From positions 17,594 to 28,621 of the forward strand of contig NWUY0300044871.1 in NCBI GenBank assembly GCA_004151065.3: a stretch of 11,028 nt of DNA, written 5' to 3'. Position numbers and translations under genes: made by a program. Of this stretch, positions 1-8,323 are shown one piece after another; within the stretch, counting starts at the first letter, position 1; every line of letters starts with the position of its first letter. The stretch is from Larix sibirica. Taxonomy: Eukaryota; Streptophyta; Pinopsida; Pinales; Pinaceae. The notes below the pieces were generated by a model. The model had not been told where the DNA came from. It saw only the letters and a list, made by a program, of their open reading frames with translations, and did not search any database.

Positions 1-120
1 TTAGGAGATTGGTGTCTCCCACATGTTGGAGCCTATAAATTAGGGGGTTGTTGCCTCCTTCCAAGTCGGAGTTAGTAAATCAGGGGGTTGGAGCCTCCTT
101 CTAGTTGGTGCTTATGCACA
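1..120. repeat. 40-bp tandem repeat, three units, open at the left edge
   Basis: Three consecutive units of exactly 40 bp (1-40, 41-80, 81-120) share the pattern purine-rich GGGGGTTG, then CCTCCTT, then GTTGGAGC, then an AT-rich end. The start of a fourth, decayed unit is visible at 121-140. Each unit contains short inverted arms (GGAGA/TCTCC in the first, GGGGG/CCTCC in the second and third) around a 5-6 base loop. The array probably continues left of the window. It could be part of a retrotransposon LTR or a minisatellite; the sequence does not decide this. Confidence 0.75.
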
Positions 121-1497
121 TGGGGTTTTATATCCCTCAATGATTAATAGATCCAAGAAAAAAATGGTTCAACATTCTTTAGTTGAACTTTTAGTTTGAA
201 CCCTTAATGCCCTATATGATCACAAGAACAAGATCTTTTACGAGAGAAGTTCTTACCCAACAAATTGTTCCCCTCAAGAATGTTGATTATGGCCTTCAAA
301 GCAATCGATTATGGTCATTTACAAATATTTTGAAATAAAAACATGTTGTCGAAGCTACTTCATATTGCACAATTGTCATTATATGTAATTTTTTATCCAC
401 CAACAAGATTCCATAACATTCCCACTCTAATCCAAGTCTAAGTACTTGTTTAAAACAAACTATACTACCCTTTATCATTCAAGAGTGTTCAATGATCAAT
501 CAAGCTTCTTAGTAGCTTGTTTCACATCTTATGTTTGTAGTTGAGGTGATATATTTCTACTTATAACGACTTTTGAATCGAATCCCCATTTCATTGAGTC
601 AAGTTCAAGTTCACCCAACCGTGAACCGATATTTTATTTGGATAAATGAACCCATTAGCACAACTTACATTTAAAAAGGAAATGTAAAATAAAAATACAA
701 AGATCTATTCATTTGAACACAAGCTTGTACAAATAAAATGAAAGGAAAATATCTTCTTTAAAAAGAATGAGATATAGCATTACATTTTAGTCCATTTTAG
801 TTGCAAAGAAATAGACTTAATTTTTCTTCATCATAAATATTCAATAAATAACATACTCAATTGCATAAGTCGACTAGGTTAACCTAACTCAATACTTCAA
901 CAAAGCAAAGGCTATAGATGCATCAACTAGTTCAAAATTTTCAAAATATAGGAAACATTGTAAGCCATTGATAAAACACAAGGAAAATAATATTTAGAGA
1001 ATGCACCTAAAGACTATAGAGAAAAGAGAAACGATCTTTTCTATTAAGTGTCAAAACTCAAAAGATAATTATGTATATATTAATTTTTTATGCAATTAAT
1101 TTGATTCGTCTATGTTGGAAATGCTCAGAGTTGACTCTGAAGGAAGAAGGTTATTCCATGCCATCCACATTGGAGAGAATCCAAGTGCCACTAGTATAAG
1201 CATAAGGCAAATGGCATTGCCTTGGCATACGTAGTCAAAGAGGTGAGACCAATTTTGTAACTACTTACAACAATGACTATTGCAATTAGTAATAAAATAG
1301 TATTGTTACTGAGATATACGACCAAGCACAGCGAGTGTTTGGGCTCTAACAAAGTATCTGAGAACCTAAGAAGATAACAAAATAATGAAAATTTAGCCAA
1401 CTCGTTGGGATTTTAAGGATTTGGCATTTCAACAATTGTTTTAGGTGCTTTGAACAAAGTTCTGTTCCTTGTCCAAGCAGAAGTTTTATATATTGGG
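121..1497. other. AT-rich non-coding stretch
   Basis: No convincing gene is seen on either strand. The open frames here are short (70 residues or fewer), low in complexity and match no family I recognise. A 7-bp perfect inverted repeat (GTTCAAC / GTTGAAC) lies near 163-190. The DNA may be decayed transposon or intergenic sequence downstream of the SUVH4-like gene, which is transcribed toward it on the minus strand. Confidence 0.5.
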
Positions 1498-1677
1498 AGG
1501 ATATCAGTACAAGAAGCAATGCAATTGCTAACTATGAGATATAGGAATTAACATCTTTAAAAAACCAAAAACAAAGGAGCAATGAGGATATTCAATACAA
1601 GAAAGCAATGCAATTGCTAACTATGAGATATAAAAATTAATAACATCTTTTTAAAAGCCAAAAACAAAGGAGCGGTG
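1498..1677. repeat. Tandem duplication, about 87 bp, two copies
   Basis: Copy 1 spans about 1498-1584 and copy 2 about 1585-1677. Both begin with AGGATAT, share the core GCAATGCAATTGCTAACTAT, and end with ACAAAGGAGC. Small indels make the second copy a few bases longer. No coding potential is evident; it looks like a simple local duplication in non-coding DNA. Confidence 0.85.
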
Positions 1678-2096
1678 ATCAATAACTAATGATCAACAAC
1701 TCAAGTAAGGGTAGGTGAAGAGATCAATAGATCAATAAACAAAAAAATACAAGGCGCAAAAACAACAACGTAATAAAGAGTATTGATAATGGGCCATGAA
1801 GATTCAAGTCTGTTGGTCTACTAAGAAGCAAGTACATTGATTCACTAAGATGCAAAACCAATAGGACACCCACCGATTAATATGCCCAACTATTAATGCA
1901 CTTCAATAATAAATGGACATACTTTAAATAAAGAAGAAACATACCTGAAGTTCGTTGTCCAGGATAGGTTGACTGTGCAGAATTTTGTATAAATAATCGC
2001 CTATAAAATTGACAACAAAAATTGAGGTCTATAGAATTACCACCCAATATTCTCATACAATTGAACATATAACGGGTTAGATGACACCACTGTATA
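1678..2096. other. Non-coding stretch, nothing recognised
   Basis: AT-rich sequence without a supported gene. A minus-strand open frame at 1877-2068 (63 codons) shows no known domain and has no splice or family support. Confidence 0.45.
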
Positions 2097-2280
2097 TATA
2101 TGCATTTTGCTTTGTTCCCTTATGTCAATTCCAAATTTAAACATGATGTATAGATGCATTGTGCTTTGTTCGCTTATTATGCGATGTCACCATTCCAAAT
2201 TTAAACATTAAGTAATTGCAATATATGCATTTTGCTTTGTTCGTTTGTTATGCGATTTCACAATTCCAAATTTAAACAAA
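2097..2280. repeat. Three degenerate direct repeats, about 55-70 bp
   Basis: Three copies begin near 2097, 2151 and 2222. Each has ATGCATT(T/G)TGCTTTGTTC followed by ATTCCAAATTTAAACA. The second and third share an extra segment (TTATGCGAT.TCAC) missing from the first, so the spacing is 54 and then 71 bp. No coding frame runs through them. They may be a small minisatellite or a remnant of an older element. Confidence 0.8.
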
Positions 2281-3123
2281 CAGCAATATAGTTAATTTAG
2301 TGGCCTTGCATCATTTTAAACATTAAATTCAACCTATTCCGTAGAAATTATTTTATGAAGCGAAAAATATTCTGATCATTGTGTAGAAATGCATCCGCAC
2401 ATCACATAACATCGAAGCAAATGCCCCACAAGCACAACATTGAATGTACTTTAATGTCCCCAAATATTATATTTTATTTCATTTCGAGCTTTGGATCTAA
2501 CTTTTTCAACTAGTGCCACAGTTCTCCATCTGCCATAGCATTTTAAAGATTCTCTAAGATTTTCAACTAGTGCCACAGTTCCCCAAAATTATTAAACTAA
2601 TTTCATTACAGAATCTATCTATGGATTTAGACTGATATTGTCATGCAAAAATACAGTTCCCCATGCTTACAATAAGCCTTCCACAGGTAATCTAGTTCTA
2701 AGAAAAATACAAGGACTTGCATCTGACAGCAATATATTCCCTGTGCATATCGCAAAACCTTAGCAGTCTAAGTTGTCATCCCCGTAAATTTTGATCCAAT
2801 ATTTTCTTTTAACCCTAGAATAAAAGACCAAATCGACTGCAAATCTTTAAGCAAATAGCAAGTGGCTACTGGAAAAGCAGTCCATAACATTCCCCAGCAT
2901 CTTCCCCTTGACCCCCTTGTTATCCTTCAAGCTCGAACATATTCTGGCTATCAGGAAATAATAGTCCTTTCCAAACCTTAAACAGGAAAGCTTAACACCG
3001 ATGTTTTTATGATTGGTTAAGATCCAAATGCTATTTAATATACGATTAAAAATTATAAAGAATGCATCTTCATCTCATAATTTCAGCTTGAGATGATTAA
3101 TGGCAATGATTTACAAAATTGCC
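2281..3123. other. 3' flank and probable 3' UTR of the SUVH4-like gene
   Basis: This stretch follows the SUVH4-like stop codon in the direction of transcription (minus strand, toward lower coordinates). No coding region is seen. Possible polyadenylation signals read on the minus strand are ATTAAA at 3039-3034, about 85 bases past the stop, and AATAAA at 2478-2473, about 650 bases past it; neither can be chosen from sequence alone. A direct repeat of about 24 bp, containing CAACTAGTGCCACAGTT, lies at 2503-2526 and 2560-2583. Confidence 0.4.
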
Positions 3124-3237
3124 TTAGAACAATCGTTTTCTACATTCTACAGCACCACAGTAGCATTGCATTTTCTTAACTCTCCCGGCTTCGTCAACCA
3201 CACTGTCCAGTTTATATCCATAATCATATGTAAGCTC
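3124..3237 (-). CDS. SUVH4: SUVH4/KRYPTONITE-like H3K9 methyltransferase, last coding exon (SET end and post-SET)
   Basis: Read on the minus strand, an acceptor (TTGCAG) ending at 3238 is followed by 37 codons and a TAA stop at 3126-3124. The exon starts ELTYDYGY, the final SET-domain motif whose tyrosine takes part in catalysis. It ends in CYCGAVECRKRLF, which holds the Cys-x-Cys-x4-Cys post-SET cluster that binds zinc beside the active site. ELTYDYGY, followed by a linker and this cysteine cluster at the extreme C terminus, is the usual ending of SUVH4-type proteins. The exon is too short to stand out as an ORF and is hidden under a meaningless plus-strand frame at 3100-3300. It joins in phase 0 to the exon at 3369-3602. 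SUVH4 methylates histone H3 lysine 9 in the nucleus and acts with CMT3-type methylases on CHG sites. Confidence 0.9.
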   Translation of the reverse strand, partial: ELTYDYGYKLDSVVDEAGRVKKMQCYCGAVECRKRLF

Positions 3238-3368
3238 CTGCAAGAACGCAAAAAAGGATTGAAAGCTATGTCCAAAATTGTAAAGGCAAGGCTTCAATAG
3301 AGTCGAGCAACTGCTAATCGAACATGAAAGACTTGCAAACCTTTAAATATCATGAATCATACTTATAC
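3238..3368 (-). other. SUVH4-like intron, 131 bp, GT..AG, phase 0
   Basis: The donor on the minus strand is CAG|GTATAAGT at 3369/3368, a near-perfect plant donor. The acceptor is TTGCAG ending at 3238. Removing these 131 bases joins ...NIPPLQ to ELTYDYGY without disturbing the frame, which matches the uninterrupted motif of the SUVH family. This agreement between splice signals and protein alignment is the main support for both exons. Confidence 0.88.
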
Positions 3369-3602
3369 CTGGAGGGGAGGAATGTTATCAGCTGCAAATA
3401 GCATAACTCGCGCAAGCTTGGGATCATGGTGGGAACTCAATACACATTGTACAAAGAGATTTGGGTCACAACTATGATTGATGAACCTGGCAACACCACC
3501 GGATGTTCCAGCATCAATACAAAATTCTGGTTGTCCATCTTTCTTATCATCAAGCTTCTCCAAATCACCATTGTCATGCTTTGATACATCTCCTAGACGT
3601 CT
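3369..3602 (-). CDS. SUVH4: SUVH4/KRYPTONITE-like H3K9 methyltransferase, internal SET-domain exon
   Basis: The exon has 78 codons in phase 0, bounded by an acceptor (GTTTTGCAG) just above 3602 and a donor (CAG|GTATAAGT) at 3369. The encoded segment starts RRLGDV and runs through an acidic, lysine-rich variable linker. It then reaches FCIDAG, followed by ARFINHSCDPNLF, the core SET motif: the NHSC asparagine and histidine bind S-adenosylmethionine and shape the active site. The stretch CVLSSHHDPKLARVMLFAAD fits SUVH4 much better than SUVH1/3, SUVH5/6 or SUVH2/9, whose equivalents differ clearly. There is no stop, frameshift or broken key residue in either visible exon, which argues against an old pseudogene. 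The preceding exons (start of SET, pre-SET, SRA/YDG) are not in the window, so the gene is partial here. Confidence 0.9.
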
Positions 3603-4224
3603 CTGCAAAACCATAAACAAGTTTGCATTGAAAGAACACAAGGCAACTACCCCAAGGTTCACCTTTAAACTTAAAAATTCAGCAAACAGAAACCATTCTA
3701 AAAATCATTTCAAAAATCAACATGAGCTCATTCTAAATGGTAATTGAAAATCCAATATTAATATCCATAAGTCTGCAACATCATCCCAACCAGTCTTTAT
3801 CAAGGCGTTGGCATGAGAAGCCAAGGTGAGAGTTAATTTTCACGGTTTCCAAAAGCCATGTGAAATTTTAAATTATACAATAAACTAATACAATTAGAAA
3901 CACTAACAATGTTTTCTGCAAAGAAAAGGCCATTAAACTTATGGACAGATTGATTGATTCAAAGTCAACTTTAATCTCCCTACATTGTACATGTTCCTAA
4001 CCAATAAATCTTCTCCGTCACATACAATCTGGGAACAGTTTCAACATTCACATGTATACCCTTACAACATAAGAATGCACCATTACGATGCTGTCACCCA
4101 AGTTAGTTACATGCAGTTCGAAGTGGTGCATAGCATGATATCATGGAGCATGGTATATATCATTGATAAAAAAATTCACTGAAAAATCATCACAATTTTT
4201 CGCTATATAAAATCTCAAACGAAA
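3603..4224 (-). other. Probable SUVH4-like intron sequence 5' of the SET exon
   Basis: Read on the minus strand, this DNA precedes the acceptor at 3603. I searched it for the expected upstream exon (a FDID-type motif, then pre-SET cysteines) and found none. The open frames at 3478-3747 and 3985-4182 on the plus strand are antisense or intronic noise. A 12-bp perfect palindrome, CATGATATCATG, is at 4134-4145. Confidence 0.5.
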
Positions 4225-4335
4225 AATCGGCCCAAAAAAAGTCTTGAAATTTTGAAAAAAAATCAGTCCAAATATATCGTGAAATTTTGAAAATATCAGC
4301 CCAAAAAAATCATATAGTCTTGAAAAAATCAGCAG
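4225..4335. repeat. Degenerate A-rich tandem repeat, about 35-bp unit
   Basis: Roughly three units carry the pattern AATCGGCCC, an A-run, TCTTGAAATTTTGAAAA, again AATCAGTCC ... GTGAAATTTTGAAAA, and ATCAGCCC ... GTCTTGAAAAA, with a partial ATCAGC at the end. The array lies just upstream of the LINE 5' end. It may be an older minisatellite at the insertion site; no function can be assigned. Confidence 0.65.
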
Positions 4336-4458
4336 GCAAATTGTGACCCTATTAATGCGGTGATTGCCTTTTTTTAACTTATTTGTCTTTAAAAGTGAGC
4401 TTGAATTACTATGTGGAAACCCTAGTTTCTGATTCCCTCTTTGCTATCAGCCACAGCA

Positions 4459-5960
4459 ATGGAGCCAAGTGGGGGACCTGCCTTTCCCCCGGAGGTCGAA
4501 GCATTCAAGTCTCTTGCTGCGGCCCTGGGTAAGAAACCGCCTGAAATTTCTCAATCCAAGTTTGTAAAACGTCTCGATGAAATCCCTGAAGTGACCCTAC
4601 TGCCTGCAGCGCCTGGGAGGGTCGTGCTTGCCATGGCAGAAAGGGCATTGGTGGGTCAGTTTACGAGATTCTGGCCCTCGTCGAAGTCTATGGAAGTATG
4701 GATCCAAAAGAACTGGCAACCTCTCCTCTCTGCTAGGATTTGCTTCATACACCATTGGTAAGGTTTTTTCATCTTTCAATTCGAAAAACAAACACATCGA
4801 GATCTCATTTTCAGAAATGGTCCCTATTTTATGTGTCCAAGGGTGCTACATTAGAATAAATGGACCCTGAATTTCGACCCCTCACTGGGTATTTCATCAA
4901 CAGTTCCAATGTGGGTGAAACTGCTTCATCTTCCAATCCATTGTTGGAATGATGAATCTATGAAAGCAGTGGGAAATGCTCTTGGAAAATACGTTGATAG
5001 AGCCGAACCAAAAGACCAGTACTCATGTGCCCGAATTTGTGTGGAAGTAGATTTGGAAGCAGGCCTGCCAGAAGCAATTAAATTTACTGTTGATAACTAG
5101 TCTCACATCCAGCAACTGGATTATGACCGACTACCATTCAAATGCAGAATCTACCATGAATAGGGCATTTTGCGAAAGACTACAAAAAAGCCCCAAAAGA
5201 AACAGTGGAATCATATCCGTCAAAACCGTGGAAGCAAGTGAAGAAGGGACCAAAGCCCAAAAGAATGCCCAAAACCGATGCAGTAAGCACAAGGCAGACG
5301 AAAGATCACAACAAAAGTGCCCCACAACCAAAGGAAATCTCTTCGAGCAATCCCTTCAAAACCCTCAACCAGCTAGAAGAGGGAGCATATGAAGAGGCTC
5401 ACGAAACCCTATGAAGCATGGATGACCCAAAGTAGATCGAAATCATAGATCCCCCAACAGAGAATCTACCCCAGATCGCTCTGGAGCTAGAAGGAGAGAT
5501 TCAAGCTGCCTAAGGAGTGCAAACAAGGGCAGTGACATCCTTTCAAGACATGCAAGAAGGTGAAGAATCGGATCTAGAAAGGAACACAAGGGCGGGCAAA
5601 AGAACAAACAAGGAGGTAAGAGAAGATGAAACGGGAAAAGAAAAATCCCTAGGAAACCAACTCACAATTGAAAAATCTATATAAGTACCGAAAAAGGTAA
5701 AGGTGGAGTAAAATTGAAACCCCATGAAGGTACCCCTTTCAAGACACACAAGAAGGTGAAGAATTGCATCTAGAAAGGAACACAAGGAAGGGCAAAAGAA
5801 CGAACAAGAAGGTAAGAGAAGATGAAATGGCAAAAGAAAAATCCCTAGGAAACCAACTCACAATTGAAAAATCTATGGTAAGTACTGAAAAAGGAAAAGG
5901 TGGAGTAAAATTGAAACCCCATGAAGGCACCCCAAGGGGGTCTTCAACCCTCACATCAGT
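4459..5960 (+). pseudogene. LINE ORF1 remnant: DUF4283 nucleic-acid-binding protein with broken zinc knuckle
   Basis: ORF1 proteins of plant LINEs bind the element's RNA. The ATG at 4459 opens MEPSGGPAFPPE, and ALVGQF.RFWPSSK marks the start of DUF4283 near 4645. The frame then moves from 1 to 2 near 4730 and back to 1 by about 4800, where DLIFRNGPYF resumes the domain. In-frame stops stand at 4852-4854 and 5098-5100; the latter is TAG where the family has Trp. MWVKLLHLPIHCWNDESM and the ARICVEVDLE stretch complete the domain. A one-base loss near 5161 shifts the frame inside a CCHC zinc knuckle (5143-5183), in which the second and fourth ligands are now tyrosine. A basic, Lys/Pro-rich tail follows to about 5414. 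Beyond that the C terminus is disrupted by a tandem duplication (5541-5933). The end is approximate. Confidence 0.88.
5541..5933. repeat. Tandem duplication U, about 196-197 bp, two copies
   Basis: Copy 1 is 5541-5736 and copy 2 is 5737-about 5933. Both start TTTCAAGACA and end CCCCATGAAGG.ACCC. By eye they differ at about 15 positions, including a single-base indel in the CTATAT/CTATGG region. The unit lies in the C-terminal coding part of ORF1, and the duplication adds frame problems there. The two meaningless minus-strand open frames at 5543-5833 and 5739-5954 exist because of this repeat. Confidence 0.92.
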
Positions 5961-6334
5961 TAAGCAATGAAGATTGTCCCCTAGAATTGTAGGGGGATGG
6001 GAAGTCAGGGAAAGCAGGAAGCCTTGAAAGATCTAGTGAAAATGGAGAAACCCGAAACCCTCCTAATCCAGGAGACAAAGCTCAAGGACAAGAAAAGCCT
6101 CGAAAAAGGGGGAAAGCCTTGGAAACTTAGCTCGGGATCTTCATCCCTCACATCAATTAAGTAATGAATAGTGTCTCCTGGAATTGTAGCAGGATGGGAA
6201 GTCGAGGAAAGCAAGAAGCCTTGAAATATCTAGTGAAAATGGAAAAACCTGACATCCTCCTAATCCAGGAGACAAAGCTCGAGGACAAGAAAAGCCTCGA
6301 AAAAGGGGGGAAAGCTTGGAAAATTAGCTCTAGA
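5941..6334. repeat. Tandem duplication V, 197 bp, two copies, contains the ORF2 start
   Basis: Copy 1 is 5941-6137 and copy 2 is 6138-about 6334. Both begin TCTTCA.CCCTCACATCA and include the ORF2 ATG (5967 and 6164, exactly 197 apart) plus the first part of the endonuclease. Copy 1 has a TAG (5982-5984) where copy 2 has TGG (6176-6178) in the SWNC motif. About 22 differences are seen by eye. Only copy 2 continues into the rest of the endonuclease, so copy 1 is a truncated extra start. Confidence 0.92.
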
Positions 6335-6901
6335 ATAGCAATCAGCTCGAGAGGAACCTCTAGAGGAATTATGACCCTATGGAATGAATCCAAGTTCATG
6401 TTGCACATAGAAATCGGTTGCTTACAGAACACTTCAACCAAGAAGCAAGAGTCTAGATAAGTATAATAAACATTTACACCATGTTTGTACTCTGAAAAAC
6501 AAGAATGTTGGCACTCAATTGGAATTCAGTGAGAAAACCCCCTTAGTGAAAACTTCATTCTCATTGGGGACATGAATATGACCCTTTCACAAGAGAAGAG
6601 GGGTGGATCTATTGTTCTAGATCCCTTTAGGGAACAAGTGGAAGATCTCAATCAAGATTGGGACTTTATGGATATAAAACCCCATAGAGGAAAATATACC
6701 TGGTCAAACAAAAGGGTTGGGCCTGGGCATGTAGCAGCTCACTTAGGTCGCTTCTTGGTTCATAGCTCGCTCCTCTTGCTTGATTTCATTATCTCCTCAA
6801 CAATCATTCATAATGGCATATCAGACCATAAGCCCATCTCCTTGACCTTTGAAAAAGGCCAAAACCTAGGGCCAATCCCTTTCAGATTCAACCCTATCTA
6901 G
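6164..6901 (+). other. ORF2 AP-endonuclease (exonuclease/endonuclease/phosphatase) domain remnant
   Basis: Visible motifs are SWNC (catalytic Asn) near 6173, LLIQETKL (metal-binding Glu) near 6260, SSRGTSRGIMTLWN near 6345, LIGDMNMTL (the GDFN-type motif) near 6560, GKYTWSNKR near 6690 and SDHKP (catalytic His) near 6820. The segment 6450-6540 is scrambled. HLGRFLV near 6745 replaces the family's usual R-x-D-R-F, so a conserved Asp is Gly. The domain ends NLGPIPFRFNPI followed by TAG (6899-6901), where relatives carry Trp. Confidence 0.88.
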
Positions 6902-7600
6902 ATCTCTAAACCAAGTTTTCTTGAAACAGTGCAAGCCACTTGGGATCAACCTATGATAGGTTCACCCTCTTATGTCTGGGAAGAAAAGCTCAGATGTACT
7001 AAAAAGATCCTTGAGGAATGGGTCAAAAAAGAATGATGAAGCAACAAAATCTAACGCAACATCAAGAGAAGATGGAAAATTGCAAGATCGCCAAAGAATA
7101 ATTAATCACCAAAGAAAGGCTATAGGTAGAACTGAATAAAGCATGCAAAAAAGAAGAGGAACAATGGTGATTGAAGTCCAGAAGACTTTGGCTCAAAGGA
7201 GGAGATTGGAACACAATATTCTTCCACAAGCAGACACAAGCAAGAAAGTAAAAGAACAATGTCGCAGAAGTAAAAAACAAGGAAGGAGATTTGATCAAAG
7301 ACTTTGAGAAGAATAAGAAAGAAGGCTACTTTCACTTCGGAGCCCTGTACATAGAGGAAGGATGTCACCATACAGAAAACTCGGAGGAGCTTCTTTCACA
7401 CATCCCCAAAATGGTTTTATCGGAAGAAAACTCAAAATTAAATACGAGAATTTCAGAAAAAAGAAATAATTCAAGCCATTTGGGATTCTGAGTTGGATAA
7501 AGCTCCATGTCTAGATGTATTCTCCTTCCACTTATACCAAGCTTGCTAGCCTATCAGTAAATCTTATCTATGTGGAATGATAATCCAATCCCAATATAAG
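6902..7600 (+). other. ORF2 linker between endonuclease and reverse transcriptase, heavily frameshifted
   Basis: Pieces of the family's linker can be followed in alternating frames: GSPSYVWEEKL near 6960, LKSRRLWLKGGD.NTIFFHK near 7170-7230, FEKNKKEGYFHFGALY near 7305, and a DKAP-type motif (DSELDKAPCLDVFSFH) near 7490-7535. That last motif is where the RT domain begins in relatives. Stop codons are frequent. The minus-strand open frames here (7062-7298, 7120-7371) are rejected as shadows. Confidence 0.75.
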
Positions 7601-8323
7601 CCAAAACTTGGTGGGGGAACCAACTCTTCCATTCTTGACCTTATCGCGAAAGAGATGTCTCCCTCCTTCCTTTGCTAGGTTTGGACCAATTTCTCTCTAT
7701 AACTCGTCCTACAAAATTGTGACCAAAATCCTAGCAAATAGAATGAAAAGGATAATTCCCATAATCATTTCCAAAAACGAAGGGGGATTTGTAGAGAAGA
7801 GACTGCTAACTGAAAATGTCATCCTAGTGCAGGAGGCCATTCATTCAAGCAGAAGAAAAAGGAATGATCATTGAGGTAAACATGGCTAATGCCTTTGACA
7901 AAGTGAACCATGAATTCTTGTATAAGGCAATGCAAAAGTTTGGGTTTGATCTCAAATCCATTTCTTGGATCAAAGATTGTATTGGAAGCCCATGGGTGGC
8001 TCTCTTGGTCAATGAAGGCATGCATACTTCTTTCAGCTAAGCCGAGGCTTACAACAAGATGCCCACTATCTCCATTCCTTTTCATAATTCTTGCAGGTGT
8101 TCTAAGCAAAAAACTTGAAGAGGAAAGGTGGCAAGGAAATATTCTGAGAATAAGCATAGCTCCAAGAGTAAAGGAAATAAATCATTTCCAATTTGCAAAC
8201 AACACCCTCTTGCTGGGAGGAGACTCGCTAATAATGGCGCAAATATTTGAAACTATACTCTCCTCCTTTTGTAATGCCTCCGAAGGAAGGATAAACAAAA
8301 TGAAGAGCCACATCTACGTTTAG
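7600..8323 (+). other. ORF2 reverse transcriptase domain remnant, active site destroyed
   Basis: GGGTNSSILDLIAKE (near 7610) leads by frameshift into RFGPISLYNSSYKIVTKILA (near 7680) and then GGFVEKRLLTENVILVQEAI. Motif A is VNMANAFD: its first residue of the catalytic pair is AAC (Asn) at 7879-7881 instead of Asp. The RGLQQ.CPLSP motif at about 8042-8075 is split by a one-base loss. Motif C reads FANN at 8192-8203, where the family has FADD, so both metal-binding aspartates are Asn. RINKMKSHIYV then ends in TAG at 8321-8323, where relatives have Trp. Frame order is 1, then 0, then 2 within about 150 bases. Confidence 0.9.

Noticed and set aside
1191-2068. Minus-strand open frames at 1191-1400 and 1877-2068
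   Set aside because: They are short and have no recognisable domain or splice context; such frames are common in AT-rich plant DNA.
3100-3300. Plus-strand open frame of 66 codons
   Set aside because: It is antisense to the last SUVH4-like exon, has no family match, and exists only because of the minus-strand coding bias.
3603-3662. Minus-strand extension of the SET exon reading MNLGVVALCSFNANLF
   Set aside because: It precedes a clear GTTTTGCAG acceptor, and SUVH proteins have no such segment, so it is intron read-through.
3478-3747. Plus-strand open frame of 89 codons
   Set aside because: It overlaps the SET-domain exon on the opposite strand and runs into intron sequence; no domain is seen.
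4134-4145. 12-bp perfect palindrome CATGATATCATG
   Set aside because: A single short palindrome in AT-rich DNA is expected by chance and has no supporting context.
5967-6137. ORF2 start at 5967
   Set aside because: It is the ATG of the first copy of the 197-bp duplication; it meets TAG after five codons and does not continue into the endonuclease.
5543-6441. Four minus-strand open frames (5543-5833, 5739-5954, 6005-6214, 6157-6441)
   Set aside because: They are antisense shadows of ORF1/ORF2 coding DNA and resemble one another only because of the 197-bp duplications.
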